From CAVURS01 sp963834425 (lineage in GTDB: Bacteria > Actinomycetota > Actinomycetes > Actinomycetales > CAVURS01): 64,000 nt of DNA. The DNA is taken from positions 1 to 64,000 of the forward strand of contig CAWIBR010000010.1 in assembly GCA_963834425.1 (NCBI GenBank). The letters are read 5' to 3'. This document shows, piece after piece, positions 17,600 to 25,764 of the stretch (the stretch's first letter is position 1; each line of letters begins with the position of its first letter). Both the position numbers and the translations under genes were made by a program. The notes under the pieces are model-generated. The model was not told where the DNA came from, ran no database searches, and was given only the letters and a program-made list of their open reading frames with translations.

Positions 17600-19990
17600 T
17601 CAGACGTTGGCGGCCTCGGGCTCGGGGGCCGGCTCGGGCTGGCCGTCGTCGTCGCCGAAGGAGATCGAGCGCGACTTGGAGACGGCCACGGCGCCGATGA
17701 TCACGATGAGCGCGACCAGCGCGATGCCATACCGCACCGGCGCGTTGGCGTTGGTGCCGAAGCTCAGCGAGATGATGGCCGGCGCGATGAGCAACGAGAC
17801 CAGGTTCATCACCTTGATCAGCGGGTTGATGGCCGGGCCGGCGGTGTCCTTGAACGGGTCACCGACGGTGTCACCGATCACCGTGGCGGCGTGGGCATCC
17901 GAACCCTTGCCACCGAAGTTGCCGTCCTCGACGATCTTCTTCGCGTTGTCCCAGGCTCCGCCGGAGTTGGCCAGGAAGACGGCCATCAGGGTGCCGGCGC
18001 CGATGGCCCCGGCCAGGTAGCCGGCCAGCGGTCCGACGCCCAGCCCGAACCCGACCGCCACTGGTGCGAGAGCGGCCAAGAGGCCCGGCGTGGCGAGCTC
18101 GCGCAACGAGTCGCGGGTGCAGATGTCGACGACCTTGCCGTACTCGGGCTTGGCGGTTCCCTCCATGATCCCGGGGATGTCCCGGAACTGGCGGCGCACC
18201 TCGAAGACGATCGCTCCGGCCGCCCGGGTCACCGCGTTGATCGCCAGCCCGGAGAACATGAAGACGACAGCCGCTCCGAGCAACAGGCCGACCAGCACGC
18301 TCGGGGAGACGATCCCGTAGTCGAGCGTGGAGTAGAGCAGCGCAGAGGGCGCCTTGACCAGCTTGACCTTGGTCTCGGCCTCGGTGACCGCGTCCTGGTA
18401 GGAACCGAACAGCGCGGTCGCCGCGAGCACCGCGGTCGCGATGGCAATGCCCTTGGTGATGGCCTTGGTGGTGTTGCCGACGGCGTCGAGCTCGGTCAGG
18501 ATCTTGGCGCCCTCCTCGTCCACGTCGCCGGACATCTCCGCGATGCCCTGGGCGTTGTCGCTGACCGGGCCGAAGGTGTCCATCGCGACGATGACGCCGA
18601 CAGTGGTCAGCAGGCCGCAACCGGCCAGTGCGATCAGGAAGAGCGACAGGGTCACCGAGCCGCCGCCGAGCAGGAACGCGCCGTAGACCGCGGCCGCGAT
18701 GATGACCGCTGTGTAGACCGCCGACTCCAGCCCGACACCGATGCCGGACAAGACGACTGTCGCCGCGCCGGTCAGCGACGTCCGCGCGACGTCCTGGGTG
18801 GGCTTCTTGTCGGTGCCGGTGAAGTGGCCGGTCAGCCACAGGATGATGCCGGCCAGGACGATGCCGAGGAAGACGGCCGCGGTGGCCAGGATCCGGGGGT
18901 CCTTGTTCGCAACGGTGAGGGCCTGACCGGCGGTGCCGGTCTGGATGGCTGCGAGCGCCGTGCCGCGGAGGTCGCCGATCCGGCTCGGCAGGTAGATGAA
19001 GATCGCGGCAGCAGAAGCCACGGCCGAGACGAGGGCCGAGATGTAGAAGCCGCGGTTGATCGCGGTCAAGCCACTCTCGCCCTCGCGCGGTCGCACGATG
19101 TAGACGCCGAGGACCGCGGTGAGCGCGCCGATCGCCGGGATGATCAGCGGGAGCACGAGGCCCTTGTCACCGAAGGCGGCCCGGCCCAGGATCAGCGCCG
19201 CGACCAGCGTCACGGCGTACGACTCGAAGAGGTCGGCCGCCATGCCGGCGCAGTCGCCGACGTTGTCGCCCACGTTGTCGGCGATCGTGGCCGCGTTACG
19301 CGGGTCGTCCTCGGGGATGCCCTGCTCGACCTTGCCGACCAGGTCGGCGCCGACGTCGGCGGCCTTGGTGAAGATGCCACCGCCGACCCGCATGAACATC
19401 GCGAGCAGGGCCGCGCCGAAGCCGAAGCCCTCCAGCACCTTCGGGGCGTTGCCCTTGTAAAGGAGGACGACGAGCGCGGCACCGAACAGGCCCAGGCCGA
19501 CCGTGGCCATGCCGACGACGCCACCGGTGCGGAACGCGACCCGCATGCCCTTGTCGCGGCCGTCCTCTTCCCGCGCGGCCGCGGCGACGCGGACGTTGGC
19601 CTTGACCGCCGTCCGCATGCCCAGATAGCCGATGGACGCCGAGAACAGGGCGCCGACCAGGAAGAAGATCGAACGCCCGATCCGGACGCCGGTCGTGTCC
19701 GCCGGCAGGGCCAGGAGCAGCAGGAAGACGAGGACCACGAACACGCTGAGGGTCCGGAACTGCCGGTTCAGGTAGGCGCTGGCGCCCTCCTGGACCGCAG
19801 CCGCGATCTCCTTCATCTTGTCCGTGCCTTCGCCGGCTGCGAGCACCTGGCTGCGGAAGTAGGCCGACATGGCGAGCGCGATGACGCCGATGACCGCGAC
19901 GATCACGACGATCGTCAGGTTGGAGCCGTGCAACGACACTGCAGCCGAGGTGGCTGCCTGGACGTCGACGACAGGGGACAGGCCAGGCAT
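17600..19990 (-). CDS. hppA: Membrane-bound proton-translocating pyrophosphatase
   Basis: A 796-residue integral membrane protein with about 16 helices that couples PPi hydrolysis to H+ export. The catalytic loop reads GGGIFTKAADVGADLVGKVE followed by IPEDDPRNAATIADNVGDNV. A second acidic loop is DTVGDPFKDTAGPAINPLIK. At about residue 508 the sequence is GNTTKAITKG, with Lys at the position that is Ala in potassium-dependent enzymes, so this should be a K+-independent H+-PPase. Start ATG 19990 follows GAGGAGG at good spacing. It sits just downstream of bldG on the same strand with a roughly 100-bp gap, an order also seen in Streptomyces. Confidence 0.95.
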   Translation of the reverse strand: MPGLSPVVDVQAATSAAVSLHGSNLTIVVIVAVIGVIALAMSAYFRSQVLAAGEGTDKMKEIAAAVQEGASAYLNRQFRTLSVFVVLVFLLLLALPADTTGVRIGRSIFFLVGALFSASIGYLGMRTAVKANVRVAAAAREEDGRDKGMRVAFRTGGVVGMATVGLGLFGAALVVLLYKGNAPKVLEGFGFGAALLAMFMRVGGGIFTKAADVGADLVGKVEQGIPEDDPRNAATIADNVGDNVGDCAGMAADLFESYAVTLVAALILGRAAFGDKGLVLPLIIPAIGALTAVLGVYIVRPREGESGLTAINRGFYISALVSAVASAAAIFIYLPSRIGDLRGTALAAIQTGTAGQALTVANKDPRILATAAVFLGIVLAGIILWLTGHFTGTDKKPTQDVARTSLTGAATVVLSGIGVGLESAVYTAVIIAAAVYGAFLLGGGSVTLSLFLIALAGCGLLTTVGVIVAMDTFGPVSDNAQGIAEMSGDVDEEGAKILTELDAVGNTTKAITKGIAIATAVLAATALFGSYQDAVTEAETKVKLVKAPSALLYSTLDYGIVSPSVLVGLLLGAAVVFMFSGLAINAVTRAAGAIVFEVRRQFRDIPGIMEGTAKPEYGKVVDICTRDSLRELATPGLLAALAPVAVGFGLGVGPLAGYLAGAIGAGTLMAVFLANSGGAWDNAKKIVEDGNFGGKGSDAHAATVIGDTVGDPFKDTAGPAINPLIKVMNLVSLLIAPAIISLSFGTNANAPVRYGIALVALIVIIGAVAVSKSRSISFGDDDGQPEPAPEPEAANV

Positions 19991-20096
19991 TCGTCCTCCT
20001 CGACGAGCGGATGAGCAGATCGTCCACCGGCGCGCCAGGGACGCACAGGAACTGAACTGGAACGCGGGACGAACCGCGCGGGGAGCCTACCAAGGC

Positions 20097-20441
20097 TCAG
20101 GCGGGCTGCGTTCCCAGAGCATCGGGCACGGAGTCGTGGATGGGGAAGACCTTCGTCAACCCTGTGATGCGAAACACCTTCAGGATCCGCTCCTGCGAGC
20201 AGACCAGGTGGAGCGACCCGTCGTGGGCGCGGACCCGCTTGAGACCACCCACCAGCACACCGAGTCCCGTCGAGTCGAGGAAGGCGACCTGGTCGAGGTC
20301 CAGGACGAGGTGGTACTTGCCGGCCGCGACGAGCTCGCTCAGGTGCTCGCGCAGGGTCGGCGCGGTATAGACATCGATCTCTCCCGCGATGTCCACGACC
20401 GTCCAGCCGCCCTCATCGCGGGTCGCCAACTTCAGTTCCAC
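20097..20441 (-). CDS. bldG: STAS-domain anti-anti-sigma factor, BldG orthologue
   Basis: A 114-residue STAS protein nearly identical in layout to Streptomyces BldG. It contains EIDVYTAPTLREHL, the phosphorylation motif VAFLDSTGLGVLVGGLKRVR with Ser57 in the same position, and LVCSQERILKVFRITGLTKV. BldG-type proteins switch partner anti-sigma factors by being phosphorylated and dephosphorylated, and in Streptomyces control development and stress. The GTG at 20441 gives exact N-terminal alignment with BldG and has GAAGGGG upstream; an in-frame extension to 20555 looks spurious. The anti-sigma factor gene that accompanies bldG in Streptomyces is not next to it here. Confidence 0.88.
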   Translation of the reverse strand: MELKLATRDEGGWTVVDIAGEIDVYTAPTLREHLSELVAAGKYHLVLDLDQVAFLDSTGLGVLVGGLKRVRAHDGSLHLVCSQERILKVFRITGLTKVFPIHDSVPDALGTQPA

Positions 20442-20633
20442 GGCGTACCGCCCCTTCGTCTCGGGCAGTTTCTCGTGTCCGGGTCCCTTCGCGCCACCGC
20501 GACCTCTGAGGGATCCCAGAGCGACCACTGAGGGGGTACGCCGGATAGCGGCCACGCCGGCTGGCCTGCGCCGTCGGGCGAGGGCCCGGCAACAGGGCTA
20601 GCGTCGTCAGCGACTGCTACCCGGGAGGCACCC

Positions 20634-21104
20634 GTGATCGTGATCGGCGCCGTACTTCTGGTCTTGGCCGCGCTCGCAGCGATCGCGGCCGTCGTGACCG
20701 GGCGCAACGTCCAGGTCCATCTGAACGGTTTCGGGGTGGATTCGACCACCAATGTGCTGTGGGTCTTCTGCGCCGGCGCCGTCGCGATGCTCCTGCTCGT
20801 CCTCGCGCTGGCGGCCTTCGCTCGGGGCGCGCGACGGCGGCGTCAGAAGCGGCGCGAGCTCGAAGCGCGTCGAGCTGAGGAGCTCGCTGCGGCCGAAGCT
20901 CGGGGTGCGGCGGGTGGCCAGGCCGTCCCGGCCGACAGCTCGGGCTCGACGCCCAGCTCAGGCTCGACGGCCAGCTCGGGCCCGGCGAACACGTCCGGCG
21001 CGGTCGACGTACGGGAGTCGGAGGGTGCCCACGCCTACCGCGGCGAGGGCGACGATCCCGGCCCGGAGCGTCGCTATGTGCCAGGCGAGGAGCGGGTCAA
21101 CTAA
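20634..21104 (+). CDS. Small two-helix membrane protein with charged, Ser-rich tail
   Basis: A 156-residue protein with helix 1 at about residues 1–22 (IGAVLLVLAALAAIAAVVTG) and helix 2 at about 42–63 (VLWVFCAGAVAMLLLVLAL). A short external loop (NVQVHLNGFGVDSTTN) lies between them. The cytoplasmic tail starts GARRRRQKRRELEARRAEEL, then has repeated SSGSTPSSGSTASSG. The GTG start follows GGGAGG by 6 nt. It is divergent from bldG. Small membrane proteins of this shape are common in actinobacteria; no function is known to me. The tail contains a short near-repeat (GSTPSS/GSTASS). Confidence 0.6.
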   Translation: MIVIGAVLLVLAALAAIAAVVTGRNVQVHLNGFGVDSTTNVLWVFCAGAVAMLLLVLALAAFARGARRRRQKRRELEARRAEELAAAEARGAAGGQAVPADSSGSTPSSGSTASSGPANTSGAVDVRESEGAHAYRGEGDDPGPERRYVPGEERVN

Positions 21105-21196
21105 CCGCGTTTCGCCCCAATCCTTCGGCTGGCCGCACCCTCCGGGAGCGCCGAACTCTCAGCCGGAGCACATCAACGAAACCGTACGACGACGCC

Positions 21197-21868
21197 GTGC
21201 GTCTGAGTTGTGTGCGGGCGACGCGAGGTGCTCGAGGCTCTGGGTTGGCGGCCCACGGAGTCCGGACGAGCGCGCTCCTGCTCTCGCTGAGTGTGCTCGC
21301 CGGGTGCGCGGCGTCCGCATCGGTGCGGGCCGTGGGCCCGACCTCGACGGCTCGGCCGACTCCGTCGGGCAGCTCGACAAGCACCGAGACCACGGGCAGC
21401 ACGGGCCGCCCGGACGGTCACGGTGACCCGATCTGCCCGCCGACCCTGCTCGACGCACAGGCCGTCATCCACCCCAGCCGTCGGGCGACCGCCGCACCGA
21501 CCACCCTCGGGGTGCCGCTCGGCGCGCAGGCGGTGCGGGTGTGCGGGTACGGATGGCTGGGGCTGAACCCGGTCGATCGGCTCCTCTGGAGTCGCGACCT
21601 CGGGGAAAGCCAGACACGCGACCTGCTGGCCGTCGTCGACGCCGCGGTGAAACCCCAGACCGATCTGCTCGGCCGGGTGAACTGTCCCGACGACCATGGC
21701 GACGCGGCGCTGTTGCGGTTCAGCTATGGCGACGTGGCTGGCCAGGTCGACCACGTCGACCAGGATGTTCTGGTCCACCTGACGGGCTGCAGGTCGGCGA
21801 CGTCCGGACACGGCACGACGTTGTTCCGCCCAGACATTGTCCAGGCCGTCGGCACCCTGCACGGGTGA
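21197..21868 (+). CDS. Putative secreted lipoprotein of unknown function
   Basis: A predicted lipoprotein with signal peptide VRTSALLLSLSVLAGC (lipidated Cys near 37 from the first GTG). A second in-frame GTG (V22) may be the true start. After a Ser/Thr-rich linker the mature domain has four cysteines (ICPPTL, RVCGYGW, VNCPDD, TGCRSA) that could form two disulfides. No catalytic motif is recognised. It ends 39 bp before the convergent Tad operon terminates. Function cannot be inferred. Confidence 0.6.
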   Translation: MRLSCVRATRGARGSGLAAHGVRTSALLLSLSVLAGCAASASVRAVGPTSTARPTPSGSSTSTETTGSTGRPDGHGDPICPPTLLDAQAVIHPSRRATAAPTTLGVPLGAQAVRVCGYGWLGLNPVDRLLWSRDLGESQTRDLLAVVDAAVKPQTDLLGRVNCPDDHGDAALLRFSYGDVAGQVDHVDQDVLVHLTGCRSATSGHGTTLFRPDIVQAVGTLHG

Positions 21869-21907
21869 GTCACCAGCAGTGGTCCGCGCGCCTTGGATCA
21901 TCCGGGC

Positions 21908-22309
21908 TCAGGGCGGTCGGCCGGCCCGGGCCTGCGCTCGGGCCACCCCCAGGTGGTTCCACGGCGGCGGCAACACCACCGAGACGGCAACGGTGACCGA
22001 GCCATCCGCAGCCACCGTGCAGGACGACACGTCAGCACCATCGGCGGCGGCCACCGCCGCGGCCTCCGGACAGGGCGCTCCTGAGGCTCGACCCAGCGAG
22101 CGGTCGGCGGCGGCCAGTGCGGCCAGGTCGGCCGCCGCGCTGGCCCGGTGTCGGGCAACAACCGCCGAGCCCAGGGCCGCGCAGGCCAGCACGAGAGCAC
22201 CCAGAACGGCCACCACCCCCAGAGCGAGCACCGTGCCAGCACCGTCGTCCCGGCCCCTCCTGCGAGAGCGCCCAGGCGCTGATCCGACGCCGACGCCGGA
22301 TCCGGTCAC
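21908..22309 (-). CDS. TadE-like protein, Rv3654c family
   Basis: Last gene of the Tad cluster. The protein has a short basic N-terminus followed by GAGTVLALGVVAVLGALVLA, a transmembrane pilin-like helix, then ASAAADLAALAAADRS, a motif typical of the 'helicase/secretion neighborhood' TadE-like family, and two cysteines. It is anchored in the membrane with its C-terminus outside. It overlaps the preceding TadE gene by 4 bp, so translation is coupled. Role: probably a minor pilin-like component or assembly factor; not proven for this family. Confidence 0.8.
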   Translation of the reverse strand: MTGSGVGVGSAPGRSRRRGRDDGAGTVLALGVVAVLGALVLACAALGSAVVARHRASAAADLAALAAADRSLGRASGAPCPEAAAVAAADGADVSSCTVAADGSVTVAVSVVLPPPWNHLGVARAQARAGRPP

Positions 22310-22746
22310 GGTCCATCCCCTGGGGGCAAATCGCCGACCGCTTTCGGGTCGTCGCCCTCCAGCGATGCCACGGCGCTGGCCCGCATGGTCAACCGGGCCC
22401 AGCTCGGCGCGGGACTCCCCAACGGCGAGCTGACCTCGACGCGGACCTCATCGCCCGCTCGCGAAACCCCGACCTGCGCCCCTGGGGGCGCCAACCGGAT
22501 CGTTTCGGCCAGCACGGCGGATGCCGGCTCACCCCGGGCCGCCAGCCGGGCGCCGGCTCGGGCGGCGTCCGTGCAGCGGACCTCGCCGATCGCGGCCTGC
22601 CCGGCCACCAGCAGGGCCACCGCGAGCAGGACCACCCCCGGGAGGGCCACGGCCAGCTCCGCCGTCACCGTGCCACCGTCGCGACTCGACCGGGCTCGGG
22701 ACCAGGCGCCCGGTCGAGATTTCGCCCGCGCGCCGCGAACGCTCAC
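22306..22746 (-). CDS. TadE-type minor pilin
   Basis: A 146-residue membrane protein with a basic leader, then DGGTVTAELAVALPGVVLLA, the class III pilin-like hydrophobic helix with a conserved Glu five residues after the likely cleavage point. AAIGEVRCTDAARAGARLAA follows, which is characteristic of TadE. The C-terminal domain is extracellular. Start and stop overlap the flanking genes by 4 bp each. It likely initiates or tips the Flp/Tad pilus. Confidence 0.82.
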   Translation of the reverse strand: MSVRGARAKSRPGAWSRARSSRDGGTVTAELAVALPGVVLLAVALLVAGQAAIGEVRCTDAARAGARLAARGEPASAVLAETIRLAPPGAQVGVSRAGDEVRVEVSSPLGSPAPSWARLTMRASAVASLEGDDPKAVGDLPPGDGP

Positions 22747-22988
22747 CCCATCGCCAGAGCGCGACGGATGATCCCCAATAACAAGCCGTGGACCTCACCA
22801 CTACGCAGAATGGTGACCAACAGCGCCGCGAATCCGCACGCTGCCAGCGTGCCGATGGCGTACTCGGCAGTGGTCATCCCTCCGTCGATGAGGCCGTGAC
22901 GTCGCCGGGCCAGCCGACCTTGAGCGTCAGGGCCCGTTGACGGCCGCGGTCTGGTCCGCGTCGGGAACTGGTTCGTTCGGACAAGCAC
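22743..22988 (-). CDS. DUF4244 Flp-type pilin subunit
   Basis: An 81-residue pilin candidate with an unusually basic leader (RLARRRHGLIDGG), a prepilin cleavage-like junction G|MTTAEYAIG, and a single hydrophobic helix (TLAACGFAALLVTILRSGEV). The short C-terminus ends LLGIIRRALAMG. The E at +5 of the processed protein matches class III Flp pilins. Position between TadC and TadE fits the major pilin. No dedicated prepilin peptidase gene is visible in the window. Confidence 0.82.
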   Translation of the reverse strand: MLVRTNQFPTRTRPRPSTGPDAQGRLARRRHGLIDGGMTTAEYAIGTLAACGFAALLVTILRSGEVHGLLLGIIRRALAMG

Positions 22989-23052
22989 AATCGTTCTCCT
23001 GTCGAAAGACGTTGCAGGACAGTGCGTTTGCTACAGACAGCAGCCCTCGAGG

Positions 23053-23849
23053 TCAGCCAGCTGATTGGAGCACCGAGGTCGCCAGGCCGAGCACGATGGG
23101 GGCGACCGCGAGCAGGACGAAGCCGGGCAGCACCGCCAAGCCGAGCGGTAGAACCAATCGGACGCCCAGGCGGGCGGCCGCCAGCTCGGTGCGCTCCCGC
23201 TGTGAAGCGCGTAGATCTGTCGCCGCTCGCGACACCACGGCTGCGGCTGGGGCGCCGGACAGTTCGGCCAACTGCAGGGCGCTGGCCAGGCTCACCAGGT
23301 CAGGCGGCGGGCGGGCCCAGGCCTCGGCGGCGGACGCTCCGAGCCGCAGCCGGCTGACCACCTGATCGAGGTACGCCGGGTCCGCCGGCGCCTCGATGGC
23401 CCGCCGATCCGCCGATGGCGCCAACGGCCAGGCCCGGCCGGCGGCCCTGGCGGATCGAGAGCGTCCCGCTGCGCGGCACCGGCCCGGCCCGCGACTGCCG
23501 CCGCGCACGCGAGTGCATCGGCTACCGACAGCCCGGCGCGCAGTCCGCACGCGACCAGCTCCATCACCACATCGGCCCCCAGCCGAGCCGGCCCGCCCGC
23601 CCGCGGTGTCAGCCGCCCGAACCGGACGAACCTCGCCGGCGTCACGTCGATCGTGGCGTCGGTCGACACCGCCCGCGGGGTCAGCCCCGCCAATCGGCGG
23701 CGAGCCGAGGCGCCGACCGAGCCCGGCCAGACGAGGACGGCCAGACCAACCACCAGCGGAGTCACCAGGCCGGCGGGCATGGTGACCAGCAGAGTGGCCA
23801 GCAGGGCGGCCAGCAGGGCGGCCAGCAGGGCGGCCAGAGCCGTCATCAT
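23053..23849 (-). CDS. tadC: TadC-type pilus assembly platform protein, frameshifted
   Basis: Inner-membrane type II secretion F-domain protein. The N-terminal part contains two hydrophobic stretches, a linker with RFGRLTPRAGGPARLGADVV and the start of the F domain (MELVACGLRAGLSVADALAC). A frameshift near 23440 moves the reading to PADPAYLDQVVSRLRLGASA, LVSLASALQLAELSGAPAA, SQRERTELAAARLGVRLVLP and the last helix (AVLPGFVLLAVAPIVLGLAT). The first hydrophobic segment is made of LAAL repeats encoded by a 12-bp tandem repeat. It overlaps tadB by 4 bp. Confidence 0.85.
23796..23837. repeat. 12-bp tandem repeat inside tadC
   Basis: Three exact copies of GGCCAGCAGGGC plus half a copy. On the coding strand they encode a repeating Leu-Ala-Ala-Leu pattern in the first membrane segment. 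The array is a plausible slippage site; a change by whole units would keep the frame. Confidence 0.9.
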
Positions 23850-24616
23850 GCGTCCTCGACCTGGCGGACCAGCCGACGCATCCAGACTCGGCCGATCCAG
23901 GTAGCGGCGAGGCCGAGCGCCAGGGCGACTCGACCGAGCGGCGCCCCCACCAGGACGGCCACGGGATCGACGCCGACAAGCTCCCCGAGGGCGATGCCGG
24001 CCAGCGGGAGGACCCCCAACAGCGTGGCCGTCGCACGCGGAGCGGCGAGCGCGGTCTGCACGGCCGCGGCCGATCTCGCGGCATCTCGCAGAGCCGAGAC
24101 CAGACCGTCCAGGACATCCACGACCGGCGCGCCGTGCCGCTCGGCCATGGCCAGGCCGGCCGCTGCGGCGAGCAGGGACGGGCTGGCCAGCCGGTCCGCG
24201 GCGGCGCGCAGGGTCGGTTCCAGGGGCGCGCCCGTGGAGGCCTGGGCCGCCAGCCGATCGGCCAGTCCGTCGAGTGGATCACCGCCGCTGGCGGCCTCCA
24301 CGCGGGCGGCGCTGCGCGCGACCTGCTCACAGGCCTGGGCCGGCGTCAGGCCCGCCCGCAAGGCGGCCGAGAGTCCTTCGAGCAGGACGACGACCGCCCG
24401 CTCGCGGTCCAACGAGTGCCGGGCAGCCGGCCCTCCTCGCCGAGATGCCAGCCACCTCCGGGCACGTTCGAGCAACCGGCCCAGCCCGTGAGGCCGGCTC
24501 GCCCGCCCATCGGCAGGACGGCCGAGAGCCGACAACCGGCCAGCGGCCGAGGGACGTCGGGGCCAGGTGAGGACCGCCACTGCAGCGATCAGTGCCGCCA
24601 GGCTCGACCCGGTCAT
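23846..24616 (-). CDS. tadB: TadB-type pilus assembly platform protein
   Basis: Second F-domain platform protein of the Tad machine. N-terminal helix SSLAALIAAVAVLTWP, then the F domain with VVVLLEGLSAALRAGLTPAQ, GAPLEPTLRAAADRLASPSL and MAERHGAPVVDVLDGLVSAL. C-terminal helices are ATLLGVLPLAGIALGELVGV and RVALALGLAATWIGRVWMRR. I choose the ATG at 24616 because it forms an ATGA overlap with the tadA stop; an upstream in-frame start at 24649 would overlap more. TadB and TadC form the membrane platform acted on by TadA. Confidence 0.88.
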   Translation of the reverse strand: MTGSSLAALIAAVAVLTWPRRPSAAGRLSALGRPADGRASRPHGLGRLLERARRWLASRRGGPAARHSLDRERAVVVLLEGLSAALRAGLTPAQACEQVARSAARVEAASGGDPLDGLADRLAAQASTGAPLEPTLRAAADRLASPSLLAAAAGLAMAERHGAPVVDVLDGLVSALRDAARSAAAVQTALAAPRATATLLGVLPLAGIALGELVGVDPVAVLVGAPLGRVALALGLAATWIGRVWMRRLVRQVEDA

Positions 24617-25764
24617 CGCAGGCCCAGCCGCGACGCCAGCGCGGGCCAACCCGGCCCCTGGACCAGCCGGCCGTCCGGCTCACGAGTCAGGCCCGGCACC
24701 ACGGCCAACGCACTGCGGCCCGGCAGCACGGCTGCCACCTCGGTGATCCACCTCTGGCCGCCTTGTCGACGCATGTGAACGACCGCCTCGATCGCACTGC
24801 CCGCCTGAGCCGCCACGGCTGCGCGGTCCAGGCCGGCCAGCGCGCCCAGCGCCTCCAGCCGAGCCGGCAGGTCCGCGCTGGCGTTGGCGTGGAGCGTGCC
24901 GCAGCCGCCTTCGTGCCCGGTGTTGAGGGCGGTCAGCAGATCGCGGACCTCAGGGCCGCGAACCTCTCCGACCACCAGACGATCCGGGCGCATCCGCAGG
25001 GCCTGCCGGACCAGCTCGGTCATCGAGACCCCGCCAGCGCCTTCGACATTGGGTGCTCGACCCTCCAACCGGACCACGTGCGGATGGTCGACGTACAGCT
25101 CGGCGGCGTCCTCGACGACCACCACGCGCTCGCTGCCTGGCACCACGGCGAGCAGTGCGGACAGCAGGGTGGTCTTGCCGGCGCCAGTGCCTCCCGTCAC
25201 GAGGTACGCCGCTCGGGTCGAGACCAGCGCGCGTAGCACTGGCTCCCAGGCCGAGGGCACCGTGCCGGCCCGCACCAGGTCCGGCAGGGAGAGCGCCCGC
25301 CGCCGCGGGACGCGCAGGCTGATGTGCGCTGCGCCCTGGACGATCGGCGGCAGGACCGCGTGCAAGCGTGCGCCGTCAGGCAGGCGCGCATCGACCCAGG
25401 GTGAGGCGTCGTCCAACCTTCTCCCGGCGACCGCCGCGAGCCGGACGGCCAGCCGGCGGACATCGGCCGCGGTGCCCAGCTCGAGGGACGCGGGGCACAG
25501 CCCGGATCCCCGGTCGACCCAGACGCCAGCCAGCCCGTTGACCAGCACGTCGGTCACGTCGGGGTCAGCCAACAGGCCCTGCAGTGGCCCGGCACCGGAC
25601 AGCTCGGCGTGGACCGCGTCGACGACATCCAGCAGGCGGGCACCGCCGAGGACCACACCGGTCGAGCGCACCGCTGCCGCCACCCGGCCCGGCGACGGTT
25701 GCCCGACCTCATCAGCGAGCGCCTCGCGGACGCGGTCCAGCAGGGCGGCGTCGACCCCGGTCAC
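24613..25764 (-). CDS. tadA: TadA/CpaF-type secretion ATPase
   Basis: Cytoplasmic hexameric ATPase powering Flp pilus assembly, 383 residues. The N-terminal domain has SGAGPLQGLLADPDVTDVLV. The ATPase core shows Walker A VTGGTGAGKTTLLSALL at about 190, an Asp box VVVVEDAAELYVDHPHVVRL, Walker B MRPDRLVVGEVRGPEVRDLL and a His box with GHEGGCGTLHANA. All key residues are present, so it should be active. It overlaps ssd upstream and tadB downstream by 4 bp each. Confidence 0.93.
   Translation of the reverse strand: MTGVDAALLDRVREALADEVGQPSPGRVAAAVRSTGVVLGGARLLDVVDAVHAELSGAGPLQGLLADPDVTDVLVNGLAGVWVDRGSGLCPASLELGTAADVRRLAVRLAAVAGRRLDDASPWVDARLPDGARLHAVLPPIVQGAAHISLRVPRRRALSLPDLVRAGTVPSAWEPVLRALVSTRAAYLVTGGTGAGKTTLLSALLAVVPGSERVVVVEDAAELYVDHPHVVRLEGRAPNVEGAGGVSMTELVRQALRMRPDRLVVGEVRGPEVRDLLTALNTGHEGGCGTLHANASADLPARLEALGALAGLDRAAVAAQAGSAIEAVVHMRRQGGQRWITEVAAVLPGRSALAVVPGLTREPDGRLVQGPGWPALASRLGLR

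Noticed and set aside
16778..20014. A 1078-codon open frame on the plus strand opposite the methyltransferase and hppA genes
   Set aside because: It is the mirror of two well-supported minus-strand genes. High GC content keeps the antisense frame open, and its composition (His, Gln, Gly, Arg, Asp rich) is that of shadow frames.
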